Source: Seriola aureovittata (taxonomy: Eukaryota; Chordata; Actinopteri; Carangiformes; Carangidae). From it: DNA of 64,000 nucleotides. Of this stretch, positions 49,538 through 62,708 are shown piece after piece. Location of the stretch: assembly GCF_021018895.1 (NCBI RefSeq), contig NC_079387.1, positions 4,703,083 through 4,767,082 on the forward strand, read 5' to 3'. Every line of letters starts with the position of its first letter. The first letter of the stretch is position 1. The position numbers were made by a program, and so were the translations under genes. Under the pieces are notes generated by a model. It was not told the origin of the DNA. It saw only the letters and a list, made by a program, of their open reading frames with translations, and made no database searches.

Positions 49538-49960
49538 GTGAAATTACAGGTGGTGGTTTGTATGTTTTGTAGGGCTTGGAGGGTAGACTTAATTGAGATG
49601 AAAATGCATGTATTTTGTAAAATATTTTTGATAAATGAAATCTCTCTCTGGCACTTTGTGTTTGTGTAAGAGTAAAAGATGTGAAGATAAAAGAAATCCT
49701 CTTACTGCTCTGCAGACAGTCACGGTCCTGACGCAGTTGAGTGCGATGTTGAGAAACGGCCGTCTCCACCTGTGAGAAGAAATAAAGCAAATGTGAGTGT
49801 TATGAGGTGTTGTAAATGTTTGAGCTGCAGTGATCAATGTAAAAAATGAGCCTTAGAGTGTGTTTTATTGTTAAATATTGAAGTGGTTGAGTCGTGGCTC
49901 CATACAGGTGATTGGTGGTGATTTGGCGTGATCTGGTGGTGATAAGATAAAAGTGCAAGA
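49538..49960 (-). repeat. Third copy of the outer dispersed repeat
   Basis: Same orientation as 43537-44085. It includes the splice-framed 64-nt block (49769-49706, minus) with acceptor cttctcacag and donor gtaagagg, and the GGTGATTGGTGGTGAT end. Confidence 0.7.
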
Positions 49961-50075
49961 TGTGAATTTGAATTGCAGTTGTGAATGGTAAAAATGATAA
50001 GTGGACACGAGTAATAGTTTGTTTTTGTAATTGACAGACTGAACTACAGACTGACAGACTAAATTTAAAGAGGGT

Positions 50076-50534
50076 TGTAGCTGCCATTAGAGATAGTCAT
50101 ACAATTTAAGTTCATTTAATAATTTAAATTAAAAATTTGAATAAATTTATGTTTGGATAAAAATATTTATTTTGTTTATTAACATGATTATTAGTTAGAA
50201 TACACATAAAACGTACATGAAAAGGAGCTGTGTAATATTTGATAGTGGAACAAATGGTCTTTGCGTTGTTGTGGGTTGGGTTCTTGGTTAGTTGCTCACT
50301 GAGCAGAAGCACGGGTAAAAAGGATTCGGTTCTTCAGAGAGGATGGAAAAAGGTTGCTCACTGTATTAAGTGTATGAAGCTGAATGAAGCATTAAAAGGC
50401 TGGAGGTTCATTTTCTTACCCCCTTTAGTTCACGCGGCCAATGAGTTCTCACGTCATGTTGACAGTATGGATGCAATAAATGCCTGTATCTACAAGAACG
50501 CCTTGTGTTCGTGTTTTAACTGGAGGGAGTAACA
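50076..50534 (+). mobile_element. Solo BEL/Pao LTR with GGGT target duplication
   Basis: 459 bp from TGTAGCTGCC to GGAGTAACA, flanked by GGGT at 50072-50075 and 50535-50538. The first 50 bases match the truncated BEL LTR at 48762. A CAATAAATGCC poly(A) signal lies near 50474, which gives the plus orientation. A 97-residue frame inside it is incidental. Confidence 0.8.
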
Positions 50535-50539
50535 GGGTT

Positions 50540-51330
50540 GCAGGCCAGAAAGGAATAAGTTAATATTTGTAATGTTATAAATAAATGAATAAAAGATGAA
50601 AGTAATGGATACCACGGTGTGGGACCTGTGGTCTCTGAGCTGTCACCTCCGGAGCGGGCGACACACTCTCCAGAGACAGTTGAGAAAGATATGTGCGTAT
50701 TTAATAGAGCGTGTTTGTAAAGTGGACTGATGCACAAGCAAAGATAGAGTGTTTTCTGCAAAGCCTTATCTCTAAAGTGTGAGAAAATATAATATCTTAA
50801 TTTATACAAGTCTATCTTCTGTCCAGGCTGCTGAATGAAGAGAGAAAAGGGGGCAGAGAAGACCTGAAGTGCACACAAATAGAAATTTGGTGTAAAATTC
50901 CTGACTAAAGCACTACAGGCCGTCTTCCCCTCTGGACCTTTGTTTTGAGTTTTCTTTGCCTTTTCCTACATTTCCTATAAAGGATATCATGAGTTAAAAT
51001 GTTTGAAAGTCAACAGAGAAGCTTGAGCATGTGGGGTGAACTGGGTTTGCTAAATTATCTAAGTGTGAATAAATTGGTTATTTTGAGTTTGAGACTACTA
51101 ACTTGTGATTTCCTTTGACATGACTTGAAAGTTAATGGAAGAGCTACTCAAAGACATTAAATGTTACTTATTTTGATAGTTGTTTAGTGATATTTAATTG
51201 AATTGAAGTTACCCAAATGTTTGTAGCATGTGGTCCCATCCGTGCTCCCTCCAAGCCAAGGTGAAAGGTCCGACTGTCCAACAGGAGATGGGTGAATCCA
51301 ATGTGATTTATACAAGGGGGAACCCGGATC
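50540..51330. other. Unassigned repeat-island sequence
   Basis: No gene, LTR or RNA signature is seen. The part from about 51165 is loosely similar to the reverse complement of 38790-38900, which suggests membership of the same mobile family. Confidence 0.3.
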
Positions 51331-51334
51331 GTAC

Positions 51335-52090
51335 TAAGCGGGGTAGAGAACAGAGGGGTGTTTGGCTGCTGCCCGAAACAGCAGTTGTACAGGTTGTATG
51401 TTGAAATGTCAGCCAATCATATGAACTTTTAAGGGCCGACACTGAGAGGAAAGACTAAAAACTTTGGTGGTTAAATCACCCTGGAATTATTTAAGTTGTA
51501 AGATCTAACAGGACTAAGAAGTGTTGAGAAAAATTGTTCTTTTCACCTCTGACAGAGTGGCTGAAGGGGTTAGAGGGCAACTCTACAGACTCAGAGGTTG
51601 TGAGTTCAGATCTCATTTGATCTTACTACTTTTCTGGAGAGTTGACAGTGTCAGTGTCTTTCAGAAATATTATTTCTTTAACTCTGACCGAGTGGCTTAA
51701 AGTGTTAGAGGGCTACTCTACAGACTCAGAGGATGTCGATTGGAATCTCATATGATCTTACTACTTTTCACAACAACACCCGGACGGAACACTGAAAACC
51801 TTTCACAAGAATGGTGTCATTTGATCAGACAATTCCCCTCTTTTTCTTACTGCCTTTGACTATTTGCATGGGGTGTTGGACTTCAAAACTCACCTACTGT
51901 AACTTAATAAGAACTGAACCTACATCCTCACAACACCCTGAGCTATTTAACCAGACAACAGAACCCCCTTTCTATAGTTATTATGTCTTTCATCTGGACC
52001 TCATAAATTTGCTGCATTTTATAAGAATTGAACCTACAGCCTCTGCACTAGCAGGCAGTCTTCTTACAGCCGGAGCTGCTATTTGAGCTG
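51335..52090 (+). repeat. Second tRNA-like cluster
   Basis: 51335-51645 is a direct copy of about 42360-42710, with the shared strings GGGGTAGAGAACAGAGGGGTG and CAGCCAATCATATGAAC. Two unit-c copies follow in tandem (51547-51625 and 51685-51760). Two further tRNA-like units of another type lie in minus orientation (about 51910-51955 with TAGCTCAGGG and GGTTCAGTTC; about 52020-52080 with GGTTCAATTC). Confidence 0.6.
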
Positions 52091-52249
52091 GACTTTAAAG
52101 TTCATGCAGCATATCATTCATTTGAATTTTGAAAAATTAAGTATGCTTTATTGTCTCAAATGCTCACTCAGGACTAGTAATTCATAAAGTTTTTCTACAC
52201 CCCTGTAGTAATGAAAATATGTTTTAATGATTTACAATAAGGGCGAAAG

Positions 52250-53739
52250 AAAAGAGTAAAATAGTTTATTGTATCAGTAAAGATCAACATAAGGCACACA
52301 TACAGTATCTGAGGGTAGACTCACACCAGTGTCAGTATCTTTCTCCAGCTTTCATCATACACAACCTCCCCCATTCATACCACCATGTGATCATACAGCA
52401 AGATACACCATTACGTCCAGTTTCTATCTGCAGGACTCAAAGGGTACAAGGCATTCCAGCTTGGAGAGGCTGAAATTGATGCAACACATTTGCAAGCTAA
52501 ACTCTGCAGCTCATAGTACAATGTCAAGCAAACGGAGCCTTTAGCAAAAATATATTCATATATAATTATACACCTTTTCTACACATCGAAGCAAATCAAC
52601 TATACAAAAATGCAGAAAACTATCTCGGCACAATAACTGGTGAGCCGTTTGTAAGAAAATCCATGCTTAATATTAGCATTAGAGTGGCAGTATTACAGAA
52701 TCAAAAATAGTAGCAGTACCTTTGTCATAAAACAGTTATAGGAAAAACTTACAAGTCCATATAATGCCAAAAATATTAGCTTTGAAAACAAGAAAACATT
52801 CACAAAAGACATTTCCATCAATATACATGTTTATAGGAGGACCAAAACTTGTGTCCCATTCAAGAAGTATAAGGTTCACCCATAAAACTTTGATTGGTCA
52901 ATTAGTGAAGGAGTGCCATGGCTTCTAGATACTTTTTGGTTGAAATAAAGATCCCAGAGTTCACATATGCAAGGACTACAGCGACCGCCATGCTACAAAA
53001 TTACCCTAATTTAAGGACCAAACAAAAAAAAGATTTTAAGGAATAAACTGGAATATTTTGAGAGACCAGTCATAATTAATAAGAGCATAAAAGCCATCAT
53101 TTGGAGAAAAGGTTTTCATATATTTGAGTATGAGACAAAAGCTGTAATTTTCCAGGAATAAATTTGTTTCTACACGAGAAAAATTTATATTGAAACAAAA
53201 CGTTTACTTCTACAACAAAGTCGTAACAGCAGTCTGTTAGCTTCTGTGCCAAATTTGAACTTTATTCATGTTATATTAGTTTTCTCCTAAAATTCCACTT
53301 TATCTTGTGTTACAGTTTCCCTGTAAGATTACAACTTTATGTCAAAATATACTGTATAACAATGACTTTTCTGAATAACACATTTTCTTGTAAATTCACA
53401 AATTAGTTTTTTTTCTCATAATATTACAACTGTTATGTCATAAAAAAAAAACCAAATGAAGCCAAATCTGAACTTCAGTAGATCTGTACACAGATTTTCA
53501 TTTTTGCAATGGGAGTATTTTTAAATAAACAGTCCCAGAGATTCTCTGATCTCTCATTTTGCAAACAAGACTTTTGGCAAAACAGACACTTTCAATAAAA
53601 ATGATCTGTTAAGTTCATCTTTTCTGTGACTTTCATAATGTAGGTGTACATTTTGAAAAATCACGAACACTGCTCAGTAATTTTAGGGTCCTCCTGTTTA
53701 TAATATCTCATCTTCCCTCCAGCTTCCAGACTATTGAGT
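52250..53739 (-). other. etv5: etv5 3' UTR and poly(A) signal
   Basis: About 1.5 kb of AT-rich sequence without open frames follows the etv5 stop. AATAAA on the minus strand at 52265-52270 is the likely poly(A) signal, right at the edge of the repeat island. Confidence 0.55.
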
Positions 53740-56391
53740 TTAGTATGGGTAGCTGTCCGGGAAAGCCAGTCCATTGGTGCCCTGCTCACCTCCATCACCC
53801 AGGTAGGGACTCTCATCATCGTAGCTGGGCAGGGGGAGGCCGTCCTCCTCACTGGGAGGTGGGACGGCGTCTGGGTCAGCTTTCAGGCTCGGCCTCTGGT
53901 TGTCTGGGAAAGCCATGGAGAAAAGCGCCTCGGAGTTGCATACAAACTTGTAGACGTACCTTTCCCCGGCCACCTGCAGGAGGAACCAATCAGAGAAGGG
54001 AGAAATTAAGTGGCATTCATTGGACAGTTATTGTTTAGTGACTTTGTTTAGGCATCGTGAATTAATACTGTTTAATCACTGAAGGAGTCTTTGAACATGA
54101 ATGCACTGTTACTCCACTTATTACTATTATTACTAGAGTTTTGCAGCATTTTGCAACAGATGCAGCTGCTTGAAAATGCAAACAGGTACACAGGTAAATT
54201 TAATAATATAATGGAAAGAGGACATCTTGTGTCATTATAGTGCTTTGCTCGGTTCTGTGTGTTTGTGTAACACTACTGTATGCAGGATATATATGTATTG
54301 TAAAATGCAGCAGATGTTGATAGGCGTGACCCAAGTAAAACCTAACGTGTAGTTCTATTAGGGTTGATGGAGGATCCTCAGGACCAGTGCCCTCCATATC
54401 ATTATTCCTCCTCCTCCCAAAGTGGAAAAAAAAAGCTGGCACATCTATCTATAGCAGACTATACAGTTCCAAATATTAAAAAGATAAAATTCAGCTAAGA
54501 TTTCATGATAAATGTGGAACCACATGTAAGAGTAATGGAGGACAGAATAGAAACATGACCTGCCTTTACCTTCTGCATGATGCCCTTCTCGTAGTAGTAT
54601 CTCAGTGAGCGGCTCAGCTTGTCGTAGTTCATGGCCGGTCGATTCTTCTGAATCCCCCAGAGCCGAGCCACCTGGACAAAACACGGGAGAGGAAACCTTC
54701 CATTAAACACCCAACTGGATTAGATTTTCTTTTTAAAAAAGGTTTGTCTTTTTATTAGATATTGTGCATCAGCATGTCAGTAATTTCCACTTTGCCTTTT
54801 AGAAAATCTCCCACTAGGTTTTGCCAGTGACTGACCTCTTCAGGATCAATCAGTTTAAACTCCATGTTGCGTCCTGTCCACACAATCAGATGTCCGTTAG
54901 CTGGGTTGTCAAGCAGCGTGAGCAGAAACTGCCAGAGCTGCAGGGAGCCGCGGCGCTGGTACGGCAAACCCTCCTGCTTCACTTTCCCTGTTTACGGAGT
55001 CAGAGGGGACACAATGAGAACATAGCTCTCGATTTCTGGTCACAACAAAGAGTCATATTTATATCAACATCAGCTATTAAAAATACTAATCTTTTAAAGT
55101 TCAAATTCTAGTCTTGTTTCAGTCTCACCTTCCAGCCTTTCTGGTACAACACAAGTGTCGTCGTAGTACAAATGTGGCTCCCTGTCGTGACCAAATCCTG
55201 TGGAGAGATATGATTATATATGATTAGAAAAGTTAACATCGGTTGTACTGAGGAACTGGAGGCTCCAACAACACAATTTGCAAAAGTGAAACTCTCACAA
55301 ACTCACCAATATTGTTGTTTTGGTACAAGACTGGAGATTTCCCAAATGATGACGACTGGCAGGTTTGAACCTCTGGAGGACACAAGTCAAATCACAAGTG
55401 TTCATGAGCAAATTGCAAACCTCTGAATGCTGATCTCTGTAATGACAAGCCTGTGTGTTTTACATGTGAGTGCACCCTTTCGTATAATTTGAGCCTACAG
55501 CTGGTGTGCAGCGTGTCTTCGGCCATACTAAACATTACTCAGCAGATAACACACAGACCTGAGTCGAAGCTGAAGTCTCTTGGCTCTTGTTTTATCGTGA
55601 CACGGTTGAAGGTGGTCTGGGGCTGGCCCACACTTGGACCTGACGGCCCTGGGTCTGGGTACCGCGGGTCCACCAGCTCCTGTTTGAAACCTCGGGGGCC
55701 GCGGGGAACCAGGGGCTCTGAGAGGTGGCGCTGGTACAGAGGGCGCCCATCACGGCTCGAGGGGGGGTATAGTGTGTTTAGCGTTTTCTCTGGTGGGAGG
55801 AAGGACAAGCAGGGCTCTGACATCTGCCGCTGAAACCTGAATCGTGGAGCAACATTTTAGGGTTTCAGGTGAAATTTGCTTCTAGCTTACATCATATAAA
55901 AGTAATAACCAGAGCTCACCTTTGATCCCTGCTGAAAGCTGCACCGGGACAGCTGACGGGGGGACGTGGCAGAGCAAACTGCTGGTTTTGGCTGGTGGGT
56001 GCTAGGTTGTGTTGGTGGGAAGGGCTCAGGGCAGGAACGTGGCTCGGGGGGCAGCTGTTGGACAGCTGGGGGCTTGATGGCTGTAGCTGCCTCTGTAAGG
56101 GCGGAGGTCCAGTCGGATGGGAGGAACCACACTGTACTGCGGGTGTGGAGGCTGGAGTCAGGGCTGGCTTGTTGTCACAGGCACTGAAGAGAGACGAGGC
56201 GACAGGAAGGAGTTGGGCATTCAGAGTATTCTGACTCAGTGTCATCATATCATGCATTCCGCCTAAAATGTGTTTGGTACCTGTAACTATAAAGGCACAT
56301 GTCTGCTTGAGGCGTTCTGCAGGGAGACAGGTCTTTGGACGGCGTGGGCTCTCGCTTCACTTTGCTGACAGGCGGTCCATGAAACATCACT

Positions 56392-56446
<55 letters not shown>

Positions 56447-58456
56447 TAAGTATCACTTTGTTCTGCAGATGACCCATCCAGTCCATCACTACAATACAGC
56501 ATAGGTGAGTAGAATTTTGCTTATGGTGCTCCCCAACTGTGTTAACTATTTTTAACTAAGGTAAAAAAAAATAATACAATGGAGAACTGAGCAGCCTGGT
56601 TCACACAGATTACCTAACAAATGATCAGGATTTATCACCTCAGTGAGTAAAATTAAAGTCTGGAAAAAGACACATTTCTACATGCAGTATGTATGTAATG
56701 GTAAAACAAGGGTTAAACACTGATTTCAGCCTCTGGTTTCTGTGGTTTTTTTTGGGTAGAAGAAAGAAAGCCCCCTATCTGATCTCAGCCTTCCTGGAAT
56801 CTGGAGTGACGACAGCGCCACCGGTAATGTTTCCATTCGCATCACAGTCGCTGTCAGATTTATTGTGTGAGCAGAGAGTCATTCTGTTGAGGCAGCTTTC
56901 AAGCAGCAATAAAGGCATTTCGTATGTGTTTGGCGGCAGCAGCAGCAGCAGGAGCAAACACTATTTCCTCAGCTCCTGCCTTATCTGTGACATCACTCTT
57001 TTTAAAGATACAGCTAGAGTTGCTGGAAGTCATTTTATAGCCCCCCCCCCCCCCCCCCCCCCCCCAATTTCCTGTGCTACATGACTACTGTCATTTCATT
57101 GGCACAGATCCACTGTGGGCGTGTCTCAGGGCCATATACAGTATTGGCAGTCAACGTGAACACTGTAAACACAATTCTATGTACAACTGTGGCCTTGAGG
57201 AGTACATGGATCGTACTCATTCACACTCCAGACTGTTGAGCAGGGCTTATCTGCTGAAGACTGGCTGTAGCCAAATTTTGTACTTTTTACACCACCACAC
57301 TCATTAACAGCATGATCCTCTCAACATGACTGAAGATGTCATTCATTAAAACAGAATACAATAAAATATCATTTTAAAATTGCCATTATTTAGAACATGT
57401 TCAGTTATTTCCAAAAACAGATTAAAGAAGAGGAAAAATATATGTTTGGAACTATTTTCAACTGTGCATTAATACACATTTTTCTGGACTGAGTGTTTAT
57501 TTGTGAGTAGGATCAATTCATCGTCTTTTCCTGAGTCTGCGCAGTGTTTGCCGCAGTGTTCAGGGACAGAGTCATTAGGAAAAGGATGCATAAATAAAGA
57601 ATGTGTTATTCTACAAAATGTGCACTCCCTGTTGTACAACTCTAAGCACTCTCTATGAAAATTAGAGGAGAAGCAGCTACTCACGATTATTGGACTGGAA
57701 ATCCGGGACAAACTGCTCATCATCAGGAACCTGAGCTGTCAGGGGAGAAAGACAGGAAGTTAAAAGCCTCTTCTCAGTACACTCCCGGAGTTTGGTATGT
57801 CTGTTTTAGTGCCTCAAATTTATCTCCCTCAGGTTGTCACTTCCTACATTTCCCAGAATACCCTTTGACCTCCCCTGTCGAAAGGGGCATGCACACTGCT
57901 CTCGATCAAGGAAGTGCATTTATAGCCACTGTGTTCATGCTGGCTTGTTTAACGGTGACATTTCCTGACATCATTAATCCCTTCACGGTGGTCTCACCTT
58001 CTGCGATCCAGATTTCCTGGAGCTGGCTCAGATCTTGAAAAAGCTCTGTGAGACAGTCATGAAATTATATTTAAATGGGTGTTACATTATTGAACATGTT
58101 AAATATCAGTGTTACCATCTTGGATGGATGCTGTATAAGATATAAGATTTGTCACTACATTCACAACTTTATTTAAATATAGTAAACACAGGTGACTTAA
58201 TGAGCATACCCTCTGTGTCCTGAGCCAGCTCCGTGTCCACAAACTTCCTTTTCCTGTCGCTGAGGCATTTCTCTGCTTCTTCCGTGTGACATTTCTACAA
58301 GTTTAACGACAAAACAGTTTAGTAAACGTAAATGTGATTAATGCTGAGGTGCTTTTTTGTGCAAAGCAGGATACATGTATGAGATTTGATTTAATGTTTC
58401 AGACTCACACTCTCAGGGACCACGAAGGGGACCTGTTGGTCATAAAAGCCGTCCAT
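53740..58456 (-). CDS. etv5: ETS transcription factor ETV5 (PEA3 subfamily)
   Basis: Nuclear activator downstream of FGF/ERK signalling that binds GGAA/T sites. Exons (minus): 58456-58409, 58294-58210, 58045-57998, 57735-57685, 56389-56281, 56183-55920, 55836-55559, 55372-55307, 55197-55129, 54987-54836, 54671-54570, 53973-53740; 501 residues, near the 510 of human ETV5. It begins [11 protein letters not shown], then [12 protein letters not shown], the acidic PEA3 activation domain [13 protein letters not shown]...[11 protein letters not shown], a Pro/Ser-rich middle, two SEP repeats, IKQEPRDF (SUMO/acetyl-type site), [17 protein letters not shown], and the ETS domain ([11 protein letters not shown] to YVYKFVC). 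The ETS start is unusual: [14 protein letters not shown] where PEA3 proteins nearly always have DPANAHFIAWTGRG. RKRKFxDT and [11 protein letters not shown] favour ETV5 over ETV4 and ETV1. Which teleost duplicate (a or b) is not settled. Confidence 0.9.
56396..56444. repeat. (CA)n microsatellite abutting an etv5 acceptor
   Basis: About 24 CA units. On the etv5 coding strand it is (TG)n ending in TTTGCAG at the exon starting at 56389. Confidence 0.95.
57041..57065. repeat. Poly-C tract of 25 bases in an etv5 intron
   Basis: Uninterrupted C25 (G25 on the etv5 strand). It could form a G-quadruplex in the pre-mRNA, or its length may be a sequencing/assembly artefact. Confidence 0.9.
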
Positions 58457-58619
58457 GTTGCAGGAGTCTTCACTCTGGAATAAAGAGGGATGTATAGGGA
58501 TATATTTTAAAGCTGTTCTGCAGGTTTGTGGTAGAATAATCTCTCTCCTAAATTTGCCCGGGTATTTTCCACCAATACTTCCACTTCCACCCACGTGACT
58601 ACCCTCTCCTACATACGTC

Positions 58620-60150
58620 TCTTAGTGGGTTTGTTTGTTTGTTTCTTCTAGCCTCCATAACCCCTACAGGGTTTAGAGTCGCTGTAAAAGCGTTGTTGTC
58701 AATGACGGCATTATGCAACGTCTGTCTGACGTGGATTCGAGCTGCAGGAGGAACCAGTCTTCAAAGACGCTTGAAATGGCAATGCTTGTTTTGAGGAGAT
58801 CTGAGAGAGTCTGCACTGTGGTGACCTTCATGGGTTCATTAGAGACGCTGGTAGGCAGACACACATGAAAGATATGGGAGTGATATCCATCTTATCTATA
58901 TAGGGGCAAGAAAGCAAATAAGCGTGTAAGTGTTTCCCCAAAATGTCCAAACTATTCCTCTGAATCATGCAAATTGGAAAAAAATGTTTTAAAAATGACT
59001 GGTAAAGTCAGGAAACTTTATTTTGTCTGCCATGTCTCCTGAACATGTCAGCACTCTCTTTAATCTGGATGTACTGGAGGATACACAACAGCTGTCATCC
59101 ACTTTCAGAGTTTTCAGTTTTTTGTTTTTGTCTCCTTCTTAAAAAGGAGCAGGCAAATGTTTGACTATGTTACAACCTATTTATTTCAAATGATGTGTGC
59201 AGTATAGCAGATCTAACTTAAAAGCATAGTTCACAGCATAGTGAAGTTGGATCAGTGTGTTTTTCTACTTTCTGAACAGCCTCTGTTTTGATTATTTTTG
59301 TTATTTACATATCATACAACAATCTCTTTTAAGTTTTGGTCCAGCAATATTTTAAATTCACTACTGTGGTTATTACTGATTTTAAAACCCACTAAAAACA
59401 CATTTTTTTAAAAGTCCAATTCAGTACACAGAGCCAACTCTCTCATAAGATAGAAATCTCATACCTCTACCTGGTAATTATGAGATAGTTCTCTCATATT
59501 TACAGCATGTGGAAGTTGTAATTACCAGTAAATGACTCTTTTTTTCGCCCCTCAGGTGAATACAGCGGGCTTCCGTAGATAAACAAAACATTTTGCAGCA
59601 ACTGCTTTTGTTTGAGGAAATCGTGTTTTAATAATAAGGGGGAAGTTGGAATCAAAGTTTGGTCCATTTACTAACAACACAAACACGAAAAACATACAAC
59701 ATCACTGCTATTCCGGATGTTTTCAACCAAACATAAACAAAACATTAAAGTGAGAGATTTGTGAATGGAGTCTGGTGTGACGCACACTGAGCAAAAGGCA
59801 CGTATCCTGGGACCCTCCTTGTTTTTCTCAATGAAGTGAAACTTGATCCTTGCAGGAAAGTGAAGCGGGGGGAGGTGGGCAGGTGGGGTGGGGGTAACAG
59901 CTCACCATTGAGAAATTTGCTACAGAGCACGGAGAAGGATCCGCGATGCTAACCGGCCGTAAAGACAGCTGCTGCAGACGGAAATACAGCAGTGCAAAGC
60001 TGACAGATGCGGCTTGGGGGGGTGGACGCAATGTTGCCTTGATTTTCAGAAAATGGCGTTCGCCTCTTAACCCATATCTGCTCCCCTTAGAGCCACTAAC
60101 AACCCGCGACGCTGCAGTTAGCATTGAGGTGACCAAACGAAGCAAAGCAG
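58620..60150. other. etv5: etv5 first intron
   Basis: Lies between the non-coding first exon and the start-codon exon, whose acceptor (ccctctttattccag) ends near 58477 on the minus strand. No separate gene is visible. Confidence 0.4.

Positions 60151-60151
<1 letters not shown>

Positions 60152-60185
<34 letters not shown>
60152..60185. repeat. (CA)n microsatellite near the etv5 first exon
   Basis: 17 CA units about 30 bases downstream of the first-exon donor on the etv5 strand. Confidence 0.9.
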
Positions 60186-60188
<3 letters not shown>

Positions 60189-60216
60189 TAATAATAATAT
60201 TCATGCAGGACTCACT

Positions 60217-60420
60217 TGAACAGTGAAGTTTCTTGGCAGTGTGAAATGAACTCGACGCAGGTTTCCTCCCCTACATCCCCTGCAGCTCCTCCATCAAAAA
60301 CTCGCCAGTGAATTTTTCTCAATGAAGAGCTCTGGTCGCTGGATCCAGTGCGAGCACTGTGCCGCCCTCCCATTGGCTAGAACGCAACGTCAGTCAAATG
60401 GCGAGCCAATCGTCTTCCAG
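60217..60420 (-). promoter_or_regulatory. etv5: etv5 promoter and non-coding first exon
   Basis: The minus strand has a leader ending in TTCAA|gtgagt after 60217. Upstream there is no TATA box, but two CCAAT/ATTGG boxes (60370-60375 and 60405-60410, opposite orientations) and several CpGs, as expected for a TATA-less developmental promoter. The transcription start, about 60.3 kb, is inferred. Confidence 0.5.
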
Positions 60421-60429
60421 ACTGCTCTG

Positions 60430-62600
60430 ACGTCCGTTCCTTGTGTTTTTTATGAATGGCTGCGTTTCATTCATGGAGTCAGCGCTTTCTTAAAGGGACA
60501 GCGCTGCCATTCCATTAAACAAGAACTACAGAATAATCAGCAGTAAATCATTGGAAAGGTTCAGCTAAGTGGTTAGTATTTGTAATAATTACAGAGTTAG
60601 TTTTAGCATGAGAGGCCATTTACACCTTTGATAAACCAATGGGTGCTCTGTACCTCAAGGCAATTCCCATTATGCCATGTAAATAAATCAAATCCAAACA
60701 AAATTCAAGAAATACATGTCTACCTTTGACTGAAAACAACAAGATTCTCAGAGGAATGTAGAATATGACAAATGTAGTCTCAAGCTCCAATTTAACATTT
60801 TTGGGAATGAAGTTGAATTGAATTCGATTTGAAATATATTTTTTTGAGAGGCAGACGTCCTGTCATTACAGAGTCTCTCCTAGGATTTAATAGTGCGGAG
60901 GATCTGAAGGAGGATTCTCATATGTGGTATCTCTCAGGACACATTTGTTGAAGTGTATTTGTACTGTAATACCTCTCCCAAGACACACACGTTGTCGTTT
61001 TGCAACCGTCACACGTTTGACAGATTTAATCCGGCATCACACATGACTGCCTGAACGTCCATTCATCTCAGTGGGTGGCACAGCAGCTCCTCCACTTTTA
61101 ATTCCACTTTGGTCTCTTTCCACTTCATTACCAGTCGCTGCAAAGAGATATCACCTGATTATGTGTAAATCTGGAATGCAGTGGCTGGCACTGGGGTTTC
61201 TCTTTGTAAACTCATAGTTGTAGACTGTGGATGGAAATCTACAGTATAAAAACGCAGCAGTTTCAGAACTTTGGTCTAAATTTGACAAGGAAACTAAAAG
61301 TCTTAATATTCAGCATCAGCACAGATACAATGTAATGTTTCTCACTGAAAGCTGTTATTTATTTAAAACATCCTCAACCTGTAATGCAGGTGCTGTATCT
61401 TACACAGTCTTGAGAAAGTTCAGGAGACTGACTATATTTAGACCCACTAAATATACAGTATGTTCAATCAGTATTTCAGTCTCACTTATGTTCTTCTTTG
61501 ACTTGGCACTCAACGCATCTGCAGTGAGCACAGGAAACCCTCTTCCTGGTGCAGTATTATGACTTCAGACTGAATTACCTGTTCAGGTGGATTGTTTTTT
61601 TTTTTTCACATGTTGCACTGATTGTTCGTGCCCTACTTGGAATCTGCTTGATCAGCATCAGGAGATGCCAGAACGGATCTGTGTGTGTGATAAAAGTTGC
61701 AGTTCAAACATCAGCTGAGCTCAGCGCCTCAGTTACTGATTTGCAACGTTTCCTGTTTGCCCGGCCGTCACGCGTCTACTACTATGTACATATCATATCA
61801 CTGATTTTTATTCTTCCGTTCTGGAAGATCAGCATGGATGATATCATCTAACATGTCCTTCAACAGGAAATTAAACATTACACTTTCTTATCAAACGTGT
61901 CCACAGGTTGTGTTTATGATGATGTTTTTTCTTCTGCTCTCTACTGCTGTTCTATTGCCTTTTTTTCCTCTGCATCTCTTTTATGGTTTTACTTGCTGAC
62001 ATTCTAAAATTGAAATACTAAATATGATGTGTTATCTTCTTTTTTTTTTGTTGGGGGGGTGACAATTATTTATTGCATTTCATAAAGTTTATAACACATG
62101 GTGTGAACAAGTGGTAAGGGAGAGGAAGCAAAGAAAAACCAAATGCATAAAACAGGCAAAAGATATAATTATGAATTTAGTCTATTTATCAGCCTCCTGG
62201 TTGTTCTGTCCTGTCCTGTGTAATGAAGCTCTTACACCACTAGATTGTGCTTATACCAGCCTCCTTTACATCCTGACGGCTGGATGACTCCTACACACTA
62301 CATGTTTTGGCACAGGCTGCCATCTGAGAGAAATGGCTGCAGACAAAGCATAGGTCCATGTTGGTGAATCCTCCTGAATCATCACAAATGGCCAAATTTC
62401 CAGGAAATATGCGATGGATATTCATGGTGGGCTGAGTTTCAACAAATATCAACATCTAATAGGTATATTCATCTAAGAGTCTATTAATGGTCCCCTGAGG
62501 ATGAATCCCATAAGGCTCCACCATCACAACATGTTCAAATATCTACTATGGGATGTCTTATATTTGCACATATTTGTTGTTGTTTTATCATGAAAAAAAA
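60430..62600. other. Intergenic region between etv5 and crygs
   Basis: No gene is supported. Short frames (for example 61227-61562 and 61549-61851, plus) have no recognisable domain. In mammals DGKG lies between these two genes; none of its zinc-finger or kinase exons is seen here. Confidence 0.45.
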
Positions 62601-62708
62601 TCACACCCATTCTGCTGCAGTGTCTCTGCTTTTATTTGCAGGTAAGTTCAGTTTCTGGAGGATGAGTGGTTTGAGATTGTTTGGAGTAAGGTGTGGTCTC
62701 AAGTGTGT

